Positions 35,571-44,360 of a stretch of 46,434 nucleotides of DNA are shown here, piece by piece. Each line of letters opens with the position of its first letter. Within the stretch, counting starts at the first letter, position 1. The position numbers and the translations under genes are program-made. The notes under the pieces are model-generated. The model saw only the letters and a list, made by a program, of their open reading frames with translations. It was not told where the DNA came from and did not search any database. The stretch spans positions 1-46,434 of the forward strand of contig JAFMDF010000040.1 of NCBI GenBank assembly GCA_017857395.1, written 5' to 3'. The stretch comes from Bacteroidota bacterium. GTDB taxonomy: Bacteria > Bacteroidota > Bacteroidia > Chitinophagales > Saprospiraceae.

Positions 35571-38036
35571 TTACTTTGGTTTGATTGTTACGATTACCCT
35601 TTTGTATCGTGATAACCGAGGTTCACCTTTATCAGTTACTTTTAAAATAAAATGAGCAGTTTCTTCTTTGTTAACTTCTGGTGCTGTAAAATAGGCTACA
35701 TGCACATTCTCTGCGCCATTAATTTTTATTAATTTTTGATAGGTACTAGCCTCAGGATAGTTAAACCACAGAAAACTTAAACCATCTCCATCTGGGTCGG
35801 TCGTATTAAAAGCATCTAAACTAAAATCTTCTCCAGAATTAACAGTTATATTTTCAGCGTGCGTTAAAATTGGAATAGGCGGATGATTAGCGTCTTCATA
35901 GGTGTTTAAACACCAATCTATACGGGCAGCAAAATCATTTTGGAAATCATCTCTCCACCGCCATAAAGTAACTTTATCGCCATTAAATGAAACGGTATCT
36001 TTTTTAATGGTACGACCATATTCTTTAGAAATGTATGGTGTATAATTATCAGAAGTATTTGTCCAAATATCTCTAGTCTCAGGTGCAATAGTTACGATTG
36101 AACCTCCTTCTTTTGTTTTTGAAAAATCAGGCTTATATAGTTCATAACGACCACCCCAGCCACCCCATTCTGGATGCTCAGGTTCATTCAGTCCATTCGG
36201 TATTAATGATAGAAATGCAGGTGTATCCCCTTCTACACCCCATGCAACATCTGGGTATTGAGCACCAAGTGCGCCATGATTTTGTTGAATGTTTTGAGTT
36301 ATCCAACTATTGCTGATTGTAGTATTGTCTATACCTTTGACATAGGTATTAATGCCTGTCCAAGTCGCACTACCATAATCATCGCCTGGACTAACGATAT
36401 AAAACAAATCAGGGAAATTATTTCTAATCCAGATACCACTATCATCTTGGTCTGAAATAGTATAGACTCTAAGTTTGGAAATAAGTCTTTTTGCCTCTTT
36501 TTTGCTTTTTGTTTTTTTTATTTTATATAGTGATTGAGCCAAGGTATTTACGCCTCCCCAAACAGAGACCCATAGTGGGAGGTCATCCTCTTCTTCAAGT
36601 ACTTTTATAATCCAATCAGAACCTTCTGAATCCATTCCTTCCCCAACACCTTTCATACCATATTTGGGTAAGCCTTCTTTTACCAGTAACGATAATGTTT
36701 CTGGACTTGGAAAACCAGATTCATGTTCTAGAAGGTTAGGTTGTATTTTTCCATAAGCTTCAATTATTTTTTCTATGGATTTAGGGTTAACGCTCGAAGT
36801 GTACCAACAAGAAGTTGTAGCAATTAGCCCTTTTATATCAATCTGATTGGCATATAAAAACAACCGAATAAATGATTGAGTATCGTCTGGGTCTGCCTCA
36901 ATATCTGATAGAATTATTACCCTGTTTTGCTTAATCTTTGCCAACCATTTTGGATATTTACTTAATGCCATTTCTGGAGCATTGGTGTACCAACTATAGC
37001 CATTTCGCCGATTATCACTTATTTCAGCTAAGGATTTTCTTTTGATGCCATCTCGACTACAAAAATAAATTGTGCTGGTTTCTAGGTCGTAAAAACGCCC
37101 CCATAATGTTGGAGCATTTTTATCTTCAATAACAATTCTATTAGTCTTCCCGTCTTTTCTGATTTCCGTTTCTATTTTTATACCTTCTATTCTGTTGTTT
37201 TCAAACCATTGTATTGCTCCATTTACAGAAGTAATAATCTCTTTGGAAGGATTATCTATATCCATCAACAATAACACTATGCCAACAGATTCAGCACCAC
37301 TAAACGAAGGAAGCTCATAGCTACGAGCTTTTGCTGGAGCAAGCGTTATTGAATCATGTTGGGCACACCAGACAGTAAGTTTACCGCCATATATGATTTG
37401 GGTATTTAGGATACATTGAATCCCTTTATCAAATGCTTCTTTGGCTTTTGCCTTTGTCTTGCTATTTATTTGAAGTGATGCATACTTTTTGTTATCCAGA
37501 ATTATTTCTTTTAGAAAATTCATGATATTAACCATAGCATTGTCGTTATAGGTAATATGGCCAGAATAAGCTACATTTCCTTTTCGAACAGGAAAAAACT
37601 GTGGCCATCCACCATTTTCATATTGAGCAACAAAAATATAATTTAATCCCGTTTCAAAAGCTTGTTTATAGCGCTTGTCTTTAATATGCGAGTATATTTT
37701 AGCCAGAAACCTTAGTTCTATTATAGTTGCGTTGTTATCGAATGTTGCTCCGATTTCAGACTTGCCGTTAATATAATGTAGCCTCTCTGATTCAGAATTT
37801 TTTTTATGGTAAGCTTTATTTTTCTCCCACCCTCCAATCTCTTTTTGACTGAGTAATATATTTTCTGCAACCAACTTTGCTTCGTCAGACCCATACCATT
37901 CTAAAGACATGTTGGTTGCCACATCCTTCCATTTCATACTAAGATAGTCCGCCGTTTTTTTTTGAGTAAAAGCCGTAGTTGTAGTTAAGGTCAAAACTAC
38001 TATTGAAATAAGTTTAACAATTCTCATAATTTTCAT
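35571..38036 (-). CDS. Pectate lyase (PL10) fused to a DUF1593 nucleoside-hydrolase-like domain
   Basis: This 821-residue secreted protein has a signal peptide ending TTTAFTQ. Residues about 28-370 match polysaccharide lyase family 10: YENGGWPQFFP, ITYNDNAMV, LTVWCAQHDSITLAPAKAR, a SYELPSFSGAES block and a C-terminal RFYDLETSTIYFCSRDGIKRKS. PL10 enzymes cleave polygalacturonate by beta-elimination. From residue 372 a second domain begins with RVIILSDIEADPDDTQS, the DUF1593 fold related to nucleoside hydrolases, whose aspartates (378, 382, 384, 385) probably bind calcium. A C-terminal Ig-like module (about 730-821) follows. It closes the uronate operon and explains the link to pectin. The fusion is unusual. 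Confidence 0.85.
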   Translation of the reverse strand: MKIMRIVKLISIVVLTLTTTTAFTQKKTADYLSMKWKDVATNMSLEWYGSDEAKLVAENILLSQKEIGGWEKNKAYHKKNSESERLHYINGKSEIGATFDNNATIIELRFLAKIYSHIKDKRYKQAFETGLNYIFVAQYENGGWPQFFPVRKGNVAYSGHITYNDNAMVNIMNFLKEIILDNKKYASLQINSKTKAKAKEAFDKGIQCILNTQIIYGGKLTVWCAQHDSITLAPAKARSYELPSFSGAESVGIVLLLMDIDNPSKEIITSVNGAIQWFENNRIEGIKIETEIRKDGKTNRIVIEDKNAPTLWGRFYDLETSTIYFCSRDGIKRKSLAEISDNRRNGYSWYTNAPEMALSKYPKWLAKIKQNRVIILSDIEADPDDTQSFIRLFLYANQIDIKGLIATTSCWYTSSVNPKSIEKIIEAYGKIQPNLLEHESGFPSPETLSLLVKEGLPKYGMKGVGEGMDSEGSDWIIKVLEEEDDLPLWVSVWGGVNTLAQSLYKIKKTKSKKEAKRLISKLRVYTISDQDDSGIWIRNNFPDLFYIVSPGDDYGSATWTGINTYVKGIDNTTISNSWITQNIQQNHGALGAQYPDVAWGVEGDTPAFLSLIPNGLNEPEHPEWGGWGGRYELYKPDFSKTKEGGSIVTIAPETRDIWTNTSDNYTPYISKEYGRTIKKDTVSFNGDKVTLWRWRDDFQNDFAARIDWCLNTYEDANHPPIPILTHAENITVNSGEDFSLDAFNTTDPDGDGLSFLWFNYPEASTYQKLIKINGAENVHVAYFTAPEVNKEETAHFILKVTDKGEPRLSRYKRVIVTIKPK

Positions 38037-38188
38037 TATTAAGCTAAGATGTTATTTATTTTGCTCTAAAAACAAATATTTAACCGCATTATTGCCGCAA
38101 TAATCAATATTTCCATAACACCATAAAATCAGCTTTAACTGTCTTAAAAAGGTCTTGCCATTAGTACATTAATTAATTCTCTTTCAAA

Positions 38189-39208
38189 TCAATCCTCAAA
38201 ATTAACCATCGCCTTAATAACCCCAGTTTCTGGATTTATCCAAGCATTAAAATTATCAATCATTACTGAAAAAGGAACGGTATGGGTTATATAAGCAGCA
38301 ATAGGAAATTGCCCACTTTCTAATATTTCTTTTACTTTCAGCATATCTTCCATAGTCGCATTTCTACTACATAATAAAGTCGTTTCTCGGCTATGAATAA
38401 AAGGATGATTAAAACTTAAATCTCCTTTAAATAAGCCTACTAAAACATATTTTCCGCCATGCGCCATATATTCTACGCCTGTCTCTAAAGCCTTTTTATT
38501 CCCTGTTGCATCTATAACAATAGTCGGTAATTCGCCATCATTAATCGCCAATATTTTTTCCATCGGATTTTCCAAAACATTGACCGTGTATTGGATACCC
38601 ATTTCTTTTTGTACAAAGGCTAAACGTTCTGCATTGATATCCATAGAAATCACATTACCCCCTGCTAATTGAGCTTGTTTCAAAATGCCCAAACCGATTG
38701 GACCACAACCAATCACTAAAACAGTTTCTCCTTGCTGAATAGCCGCTCGACGAATACTATGTGCGCCAATAGCCAAAGGTTCCACTAAAGCAATCGCTTC
38801 ATCTGTCAAATTTCCAGCAGGTATTAAAATATCAATTGGCAAACTCATCATTTCTTGCATCCCTCCGTCTGTATGCACGCCTAATACTTGAATATTGGTA
38901 CAGCAGTTGGTTTTTCCTTTGCGGCAAGCAATACATTTTTGGCAACTGATATAAGGCATAATAATCACCTTATCTCCTACTTTTAACCCTTGTTCATTGG
39001 GTTCAATTTCTAGGATTTCTGCCGCCAATTCATGGCCCAAAATGCGTGGATAGGTAAAAAAGGGTTGATTTCCTTGGAAGGCGTGCAAATCTGTTCCACA
39101 AATCCCTACTCTAGTCATTCGGAGTAAAGCTTCTCCTTTTTTTCTAGTGGGTGCTTCTTTTTCTTTTAATAAAAATTTCCCAGGTTTTTCGCAGACGATA
39201 TATTTCAT
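38189..39208 (-). CDS. Zinc-binding alcohol dehydrogenase, RspB/LgoD-like
   Basis: This 339-residue medium-chain dehydrogenase has a catalytic zinc set (Cys37 and Asp40 in CGTD, His59-Glu60 in LGHE, Glu143). The structural zinc cluster is Cys89, Cys92, Cys95 and Cys103 (SCQKCIACRKGKTNCC). The NAD motif is GCGPIG at 167-172. Length and layout resemble E. coli RspB and the L-galactonate dehydrogenase LgoD/YjjN, which oxidise sugar acids next to uronate genes. Here it follows the TRAP transporter and precedes the pectate lyase, so oxidation of an aldonate such as L-galactonate to a keto-uronate is plausible. The substrate is not proven. Confidence 0.85.
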   Translation of the reverse strand: MKYIVCEKPGKFLLKEKEAPTRKKGEALLRMTRVGICGTDLHAFQGNQPFFTYPRILGHELAAEILEIEPNEQGLKVGDKVIIMPYISCQKCIACRKGKTNCCTNIQVLGVHTDGGMQEMMSLPIDILIPAGNLTDEAIALVEPLAIGAHSIRRAAIQQGETVLVIGCGPIGLGILKQAQLAGGNVISMDINAERLAFVQKEMGIQYTVNVLENPMEKILAINDGELPTIVIDATGNKKALETGVEYMAHGGKYVLVGLFKGDLSFNHPFIHSRETTLLCSRNATMEDMLKVKEILESGQFPIAAYITHTVPFSVMIDNFNAWINPETGVIKAMVNFED

Positions 39209-39224
39209 TCTTTTTTTTTGAGAA

Positions 39225-39347
39225 GTCAGAAGTCAGACCGAAAATTGAAATTTTCTGTCAGAAGTCAGATTTGAGACGTGTTCTACGTCATAAGTCTGAC
39301 TTCTGACAGTTTATGTAATAAACGGTCTGACAATGAAATGGTCTGAC
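39225..39347. repeat. Compound palindromic element, copy 1 (dctM/ADH gap)
   Basis: Nested stems are visible: 39255-39269 with 39295-39309 (perfect 15 bp, CTGTCAGAAGTCAGA), an inner GACGTGTTCTACGTC at 39275-39289, and outer GTCAGACCG (39232-39240) with CGGTCTGAC (39323-39331). Positions 39225-39269 match the reverse complement of 41278-41322 at 43 of 45 bases. Positions 39327-39347 match the reverse complement of 41233-41253 exactly. It is therefore a dispersed copy of the same element. Confidence 0.85.
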
Positions 39348-39358
39348 CTCTTTTTATT

Positions 39359-40645
39359 TTAAAATCCAAACATTCTAGGCAACCATAAACTCAATTCAGG
39401 AATATAAGTCACTAACATTAAAGCGACCAACATCGCAATAAAGAAAGGCATTAAAGGTCGAATCACTTTCTGGATAGTGGTTCCAGCAACACCAACGCCA
39501 ACAAATAAAACAGCACCTACAGGTGGCGTACAAATACCAATACAAAGGTTTAAGACCATGACAATTCCAAAATGAGTAGGATCCATCCCTAATTCCGTAA
39601 CAACAGGTAAAAAGATAGGCGTAAAAATCAATACGGCTGGTGTCATATCCATAAAAATACCGACAAATAATAGGATTAAATTGATGATTAACAAAATCAC
39701 AATTTTACTATCACTTACCGATAAAAGAGCTGCGGTAATGTTTTGTGGAATATTTTCATACGCCATTATCCAAGACATACTCATAGAAGTACCGATTAAC
39801 AACATCACTATAGCGGTCGTCCCAACGGAAGCTAAAAATATATCTGGCAATTCACTAAAGGCGACTTCTTTATAAAAATAAGTTAAGATTAAACAATACA
39901 AAACGGCAACCGCAGAAGCTTCTGTAGCCGTAAAAATACCTGCTACGATACCACCAATGACCACAACTAATAATAATAAACTTGGAAAAGCCGCCCAGAA
40001 ACTATTCCAAACTTGCTTCAAGGTGCTTCTTTTCCCTACTTTATACCCATTCTTTTTAGACCAAATCGCTGCAACAATCATTAAAAAAAGTCCCGTCAAA
40101 ATACCGGGAATATAACCTGCCAAAAATAGCGCAGCAATGGACACCCCCCCACTCGCCAAGGAATAAACAATCAGTACATTACTCGGTGGAATAACCAATC
40201 CCGTTGTTGAAGACGTAATATTAACAGCCGCTGCAAATTCTTTGCTATAGCCTTCGTTTTCCATTTCATCCGTCATAAAACTTCCAATTGCAGAAGCCGC
40301 TGCTACTGCTGAACCTGCAATAGCCCCAAACATCATGGCAGAAATAATGTTCACATGTGCCAAACCGCCTGGCAAAGAACCGACCAGCGTTCGAGCAAAA
40401 GCAATGAGTCGCCTAGCAATCCCCCCACGATTCATGATTTGTCCTGCTAGAATGAAAAAAGGTATCGCCAATAACGAAAAACTATCTAAGCCTGTCGCCA
40501 TTCTTTGTGCTACCGTCGTAAAGGCTGGAATAGCAGGAATACTCACTAACATCGTAAAAATGCTACTCAATCCAATACTCCAAGCAATCGGCACACCAAT
40601 GCCTAATAAAATGATAAAGGAAATAACTAGTATAAAAACTTCCAT
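39359..40645 (-). CDS. dctM: TRAP transporter large permease subunit (DctM)
   Basis: This 428-residue polytopic inner-membrane protein has about 12 helices. It shows TRAP-M features: the N-terminal GIGVPIAWSIGLSS segment, FFILAGQIMNRGGIARRLIAFA, SAMMFGAIAGSAVAAASAIG, PPSNVLIVYSLASGGVS, and a C-terminal GICTPPVGAVLFVG. It forms the sodium-driven translocation channel together with DctQ and takes substrate from DctP. Lying after uxaC and uxuA, the system most likely imports glucuronate or galacturonate. It is separated from dctQ by a 94-nt gap containing an inverted repeat. Confidence 0.95.
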   Translation of the reverse strand: MEVFILVISFIILLGIGVPIAWSIGLSSIFTMLVSIPAIPAFTTVAQRMATGLDSFSLLAIPFFILAGQIMNRGGIARRLIAFARTLVGSLPGGLAHVNIISAMMFGAIAGSAVAAASAIGSFMTDEMENEGYSKEFAAAVNITSSTTGLVIPPSNVLIVYSLASGGVSIAALFLAGYIPGILTGLFLMIVAAIWSKKNGYKVGKRSTLKQVWNSFWAAFPSLLLLVVVIGGIVAGIFTATEASAVAVLYCLILTYFYKEVAFSELPDIFLASVGTTAIVMLLIGTSMSMSWIMAYENIPQNITAALLSVSDSKIVILLIINLILLFVGIFMDMTPAVLIFTPIFLPVVTELGMDPTHFGIVMVLNLCIGICTPPVGAVLFVGVGVAGTTIQKVIRPLMPFFIAMLVALMLVTYIPELSLWLPRMFGF

Positions 40646-40690
40646 AATATTTGATATTGGTTTTCGTATTCGTTTAAATATTGAATAGTG

Positions 40691-40744
40691 ATTAGAAATT
40701 AGTGATTAGTGTGTCCCTAGGCCAACTAATCACTAATTTCTAAT
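40691..40744. repeat. Inverted repeat in the dctQ/dctM gap overlapping the dctQ stop codon
   Basis: ATTAGAAATTAGTGATTAGT (40691-40710) pairs perfectly with 40725-40744 around a 14-nt loop. Pairing may resume outside a bulge up to 40687 and 40755. The right arm overlaps the stop codon and last codon of dctQ, so the repeat may have replaced the original 3' end of that gene. Its word ATTAGTGATTAG differs from the other repeats in this operon. Confidence 0.85.
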
Positions 40745-41210
40745 TACCAATCACTACATTAGGCTGATACCTTTCCGTCAATTTAAAATAAATAATAAAT
40801 AAGCCACTCAAAGGAACAGCAGCATAAACAATAGACATAGGCATGCGTAATGCTGGTGATAATTGCCCTAAAACTTGGGAAATATAAATCAATCGAGTCC
40901 CACCAATGACCAAAACAAATAAGGCAAAGGCAATTATTAGCCCCCTAATAAATAAGTTCAATCGTTTATTGGCTGCAACACTCAATTTTGGAGAAACCAA
41001 GTCAATGGCTAAGTGCATATTTTGCCCAGAAGCATAAGCTGCGCCTAAAATCCCTATCCATATCAATAGAAAACGGGCTAGTTCTTCTGACCAACTAGCT
41101 TGTGCCCCCATTGCATAGCGGGTAAACACGCCCCATAATACATCCAAAGTCATAATCGCCATTAATAAGGCTAAAAATCTGCCGAGGTAATAATTTATTT
41201 TTTCTCGCAT
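40740..41210 (-). CDS. dctQ: TRAP transporter small permease subunit (DctQ)
   Basis: This 156-residue membrane protein has four helices and the DctQ signature: an N-terminal LALLMAIMTLDVLWGVFTRYAMG helix followed by SWSEELARFLLIWIGILGAAYASGQNMHLAIDLV. It pairs with DctM in the inner membrane. The last residues (VVIGN) are encoded within or beside an inverted repeat, so the native C-terminus may have been slightly altered. It follows dctP after a 131-nt gap that also holds a palindromic element. Confidence 0.92.
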   Translation of the reverse strand: MREKINYYLGRFLALLMAIMTLDVLWGVFTRYAMGAQASWSEELARFLLIWIGILGAAYASGQNMHLAIDLVSPKLSVAANKRLNLFIRGLIIAFALFVLVIGGTRLIYISQVLGQLSPALRMPMSIVYAAVPLSGLFIIYFKLTERYQPNVVIGN

Positions 41211-41225
41211 GGTTATTTTTTAGAG

Positions 41226-41322
41226 GTCAGAAGTCAGACCATTTCATTGTCAGAAGTCAGATAGGATTCGGCTAGCGTCTGACATCTGACAGAAAATTTT
41301 AATTTTCGGTCTGACTTCTGAC
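41226..41322. repeat. Compound palindromic element, copy 2 (dctP/dctQ gap)
   Basis: GTCAGAAGTCAGACC (41226-41240) pairs perfectly with 41308-41322. Inside, 41248-41261 pairs with 41278-41291 with one mismatch. It shares a 45-nt block (43 identities) and a 21-nt block (all identical) with the element at 39225-39347, in inverted orientation. The two copies bracket dctQ and dctM. Confidence 0.85.
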
Positions 41323-41341
41323 AGCGTAGCGGTCTGGCTTC

Positions 41342-42316
41342 TCAATCAATCGCTTGTATTTTTTGAATCAACTCAAACATTTCTTTATCATCTTTATATT
41401 CTTCCAATAAACCCTTCGTTTTTGCCATAAAGGTGGATTTATCTGGTCGAATGATGGTTACGCCTGCTGCTTCGACAGCATCTAATGCTTCTTGTTCTGC
41501 TTCCACCCATAATTTTCTTTGAAAGGTAATCGCTTCATCCGCAGCTTCTTGCAGCCAAGTTTGCTCTTGCGTCGACAATCTATTCCAGGCAACTGTTCCA
41601 ATGACGAGAATATCAGGCACCGCTGTATGTTCGTTTAAAGAATAATATTTGCAAACTTCATAATGTCTGGAAGAATAAAAACTAGGTGGGTTATTTTCTG
41701 CACCATCTACAACGCCCTGTTGTAAGGCAGTATATAATTCTCCCCAAGAAATCGGGGTTGGCGCACCGCCTAAAGACCGCACTAAATTCATTGCCATCAC
41801 ACTTTCCTGCACTCGAATTTTTAAGCCTTCTAAATCTTTTGGGCTATTAATAGGTCTATCTTTGGTATAAAAAGAACGCTGTCCTGCATCAAAATAGCCT
41901 AAGCCTCGCAGCCAAAATTGTTCACTCTGCAATAATAAATCTTTGCCAACTTTACTATCTTGAACTCGATAAGCATGCTCTCTTCCTTTAAAAACATAAG
42001 GTAAACTCAACGCCTTGATTTTAGGCGCAAAACTTTCCATTACTGCACCCGAAGTTTTACTCATCGCCAAACTACCAATCTGTAATAATTCCAATGCTTG
42101 TCGTTCTGTGCCTAATTGTTGGGCTGGGTAGATTTCAATTTGCAGTTTGCCACCTGATTTTTCGGCTAATCTTTCTGCCATAAATTCCATGCCCTTATGA
42201 ACAGGGTGGGATACCTCTAAACCGTGGGCTAATTTAAGGAATTTGGTATCAGAAATTTTCGCACAACCCAAGAAAAGTATTAATATGGGTAGGAGTAGGT
42301 TTTTTCGTTTTGTCAT
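41342..42316 (-). CDS. dctP: TRAP transporter substrate-binding lipoprotein (DctP)
   Basis: This protein has about 324 residues. I place the start at 42316, 4 nt after the preceding stop, and not at 42364. The shorter form has a lipoprotein signal (MTKRKNLLLPILILFLGC) and avoids overlap with the upstream gene. The body is a DctP solute-binding fold with the substrate-carboxylate arginine region LEGLKIRVQESVMAMN and GELYTALQQGVVDGAENNPPSFY. Binding proteins of this type recognise sugar acids, and the neighbouring uxaC/uxuA genes make glucuronate or galacturonate the likely ligand. Lipidation would tether it to a membrane, unlike the soluble proteobacterial forms. Confidence 0.93.
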   Translation of the reverse strand: MTKRKNLLLPILILFLGCAKISDTKFLKLAHGLEVSHPVHKGMEFMAERLAEKSGGKLQIEIYPAQQLGTERQALELLQIGSLAMSKTSGAVMESFAPKIKALSLPYVFKGREHAYRVQDSKVGKDLLLQSEQFWLRGLGYFDAGQRSFYTKDRPINSPKDLEGLKIRVQESVMAMNLVRSLGGAPTPISWGELYTALQQGVVDGAENNPPSFYSSRHYEVCKYYSLNEHTAVPDILVIGTVAWNRLSTQEQTWLQEAADEAITFQRKLWVEAEQEALDAVEAAGVTIIRPDKSTFMAKTKGLLEEYKDDKEMFELIQKIQAID

Positions 42317-42320
42317 GATG

Positions 42321-42899
42321 CTATAAATTAAAATCTTTGTTATCTTGTAAAATCCTTTTTTCAAAAACGTCAGTCCAATGATTATATATTTCAGTTAAAG
42401 GATATAAAGAAGTTTCTTCATTTTTACCATTCCATGTTAGATGAACAACCGCTAATTTTTTCGTTTCAATAATTTCAAAAAGGTAATCATCATTATCAAC
42501 TCTTCTACCAATTGCTCTTAAATGTTCACCAAAGAGAATATGTGATTTTTGTAATTCCTTTTGTAATTCTTGCTCAAAAACATGCGAATTTTCATCAATA
42601 CTTTCCCATGGTTCTAAATAAACTATTTCATCTCCTGGTATTAGTTCAACGATTTGCCCTTCTCTTATTTCTTCTAAATTAATATTTCCTTTTAGATGGA
42701 AAGCATATAAATCGGTTCTTATATTTCCATTTTTATCCTTTGCTCTAGGTTGAGAAATTGATTTTTCAATTAAATATCCACCAAGTTTGGATTCATCTGT
42801 CAACCAAAAATCTTTGTTTTTATCCAAAATCTTAGCTAAAAGGTATTTTCCTCTTCCTATAATTTTTCCAATCCACTCTATTTGAAATTTTACTGCCAT
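42321..42899 (-). CDS. Unknown 192-residue protein inside the uronate operon
   Basis: I do not recognise this family. It has no signal peptide or membrane helix and is probably cytoplasmic. The N-terminal half is beta-rich (FQIEWIGKIIGRGKYLLAKIL). The C-terminal part is EEREGQIVELIP-like strands, then an acidic helix and a TWNGKNEETSLYPLTEIY strand ending in HWTDVFEKRIL. Its ATG directly follows the uxaC stop (TAAATG), and dctP begins 4 nt after its own stop, so it is translated in step with both. Its base composition is similar to the neighbours. It could be a late insertion into the operon or a genuine accessory factor; nothing in the sequence decides. Confidence 0.75.
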   Translation of the reverse strand: MAVKFQIEWIGKIIGRGKYLLAKILDKNKDFWLTDESKLGGYLIEKSISQPRAKDKNGNIRTDLYAFHLKGNINLEEIREGQIVELIPGDEIVYLEPWESIDENSHVFEQELQKELQKSHILFGEHLRAIGRRVDNDDYLFEIIETKKLAVVHLTWNGKNEETSLYPLTEIYNHWTDVFEKRILQDNKDFNL

Positions 42900-44297
42900 T
42901 TAAAAATCAAAATACTCCTTCGCATTATTATAGCTAATATCTTGTACCATTTTCCCCAACCATTCCATATCATTTGGCAATTCCCCTTTCTCTATATCTC
43001 GCCCAATCAAATTGCATAAAATACGTCTAAAATATTCGTGTCTCGGAAAGGATAAAAAGCTACGACTATCCGTTAACATCCCGACAAATCTACTCAATAA
43101 ACCCATATTGGAAAGGACATTCATTTGGGCTTCCATCCCATCTTTTTGGTCTAAAAACCACCAACCTGAACCCCATTGCATTTTACCCGCCACACTTCCA
43201 TCATTATAATTACCGACCATGGTGGCAAACACTTCATTATCTCCTGGATTAAGGTTGTAAAGAATCGTTTTTGTTAATTTTTCTTCGGTATCTAAGCGAT
43301 TGAAAAAACGAGAAAGTCCCTGTGCTTGTGGAAAATCTCCCATAGAATCACAGCCTACATCTGCACCCAAAATATTCATCAAGCGTTGGTTATTATTTCG
43401 AAGTGCCCCTAAATGAAACTGCATGACCCACTTTTTGGCGTGGTACATTTTTGCTAAATGGTATAAAATACAAGATTGATATTGGATAGCTTCACCAGCA
43501 AAAATAGTTTGGCCCGTTAATCGTTTTTTTAATATTTTATTGACTTCCGTTTCTGTAAAATCGACACCATATAATTGATTCAAACCATGGTCCGCAATTC
43601 TACCACCCAGAGAATGGAAATACTCAATTCGATTTTCTAAGGCATCCAATAAATCCATCAAATTGTTAATCGTACTATTGGTAGCAGCTTCGAGGTCTTG
43701 AATTTTATCTAAAAAAACGGGATTTTCAATCATGACAAATTTATCAGGTCGAAAACCTGGTACCATTTTACAACCCCATTTTTGTTTACTTAATTTTTTA
43801 TGATGTACTAAGTTATCCGTTGGGTCATCGGTGGTACAAACCACTTTGACCTTCATTTTTATCAATAATTGTTGAGCAGAAAAATCAGCCGATTGCAACT
43901 GCGCCGTCGTATTTTCATAAATAGCCTCCCCTGATGAAGCACTCAATAAGTCGGTTATCCCAAAATACCGCTGCAATTCCAAATGGGTCCAATGATACAA
44001 AGGATTTCGCATCGTATAAGGTACGGTTTCTGCCCATCTTAAGAATTTCGTTTTGTCTCGACCACTTCCTGTAATATACTTTTCATCAATACCATTTGCC
44101 CGCATTGCTCTCCATTTATAATGGTCTCCTTTTAGCCAAATTTCGGTGATGTTTTTATATTTTTTATTAGCCGCTATTTCATCTGGGGGCAAATGATTAT
44201 GGTAGTCTATTATAGGCATATCAGCCGCAAAGTCATGGTATAATTTTTGGGCAGATTTACTTTCTAATAAAAAATGTTGGTTTAAGAATTCTTTCAT
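42900..44297 (-). CDS. uxaC: Glucuronate isomerase (uronate isomerase)
   Basis: This 465-residue enzyme of the amidohydrolase superfamily converts D-glucuronate to D-fructuronate and D-galacturonate to D-tagaturonate, the first cytoplasmic step of uronate breakdown. The metal site HxH is visible as DYHNHLPPDE (His33, His35). YKNITEIWLKGDHYKWRAMRANG, the substrate segment KWVMQFHLGALRNNN, and a C-terminal LLSRFVGMLTDSRSFLSFPRHEYFRRILCNLIG are strongly conserved in UxaC. The length is typical. It sits directly after uxuA and is coupled to the unknown 192-aa gene by TAAATG. Confidence 0.97.
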   Translation of the reverse strand: MKEFLNQHFLLESKSAQKLYHDFAADMPIIDYHNHLPPDEIAANKKYKNITEIWLKGDHYKWRAMRANGIDEKYITGSGRDKTKFLRWAETVPYTMRNPLYHWTHLELQRYFGITDLLSASSGEAIYENTTAQLQSADFSAQQLLIKMKVKVVCTTDDPTDNLVHHKKLSKQKWGCKMVPGFRPDKFVMIENPVFLDKIQDLEAATNSTINNLMDLLDALENRIEYFHSLGGRIADHGLNQLYGVDFTETEVNKILKKRLTGQTIFAGEAIQYQSCILYHLAKMYHAKKWVMQFHLGALRNNNQRLMNILGADVGCDSMGDFPQAQGLSRFFNRLDTEEKLTKTILYNLNPGDNEVFATMVGNYNDGSVAGKMQWGSGWWFLDQKDGMEAQMNVLSNMGLLSRFVGMLTDSRSFLSFPRHEYFRRILCNLIGRDIEKGELPNDMEWLGKMVQDISYNNAKEYFDF

Positions 44298-44360
44298 TTC
44301 TCGTTTTGAATATATTCGTTAATAGGCTTTGGAGTTTTTGATTGATACGAATTAAATAAT

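Noticed and set aside
39225-41322. CRISPR-like repeat array
   Set aside because: The repeats are two inverted, palindromic copies separated by genes, with no regular spacers and no cas genes.
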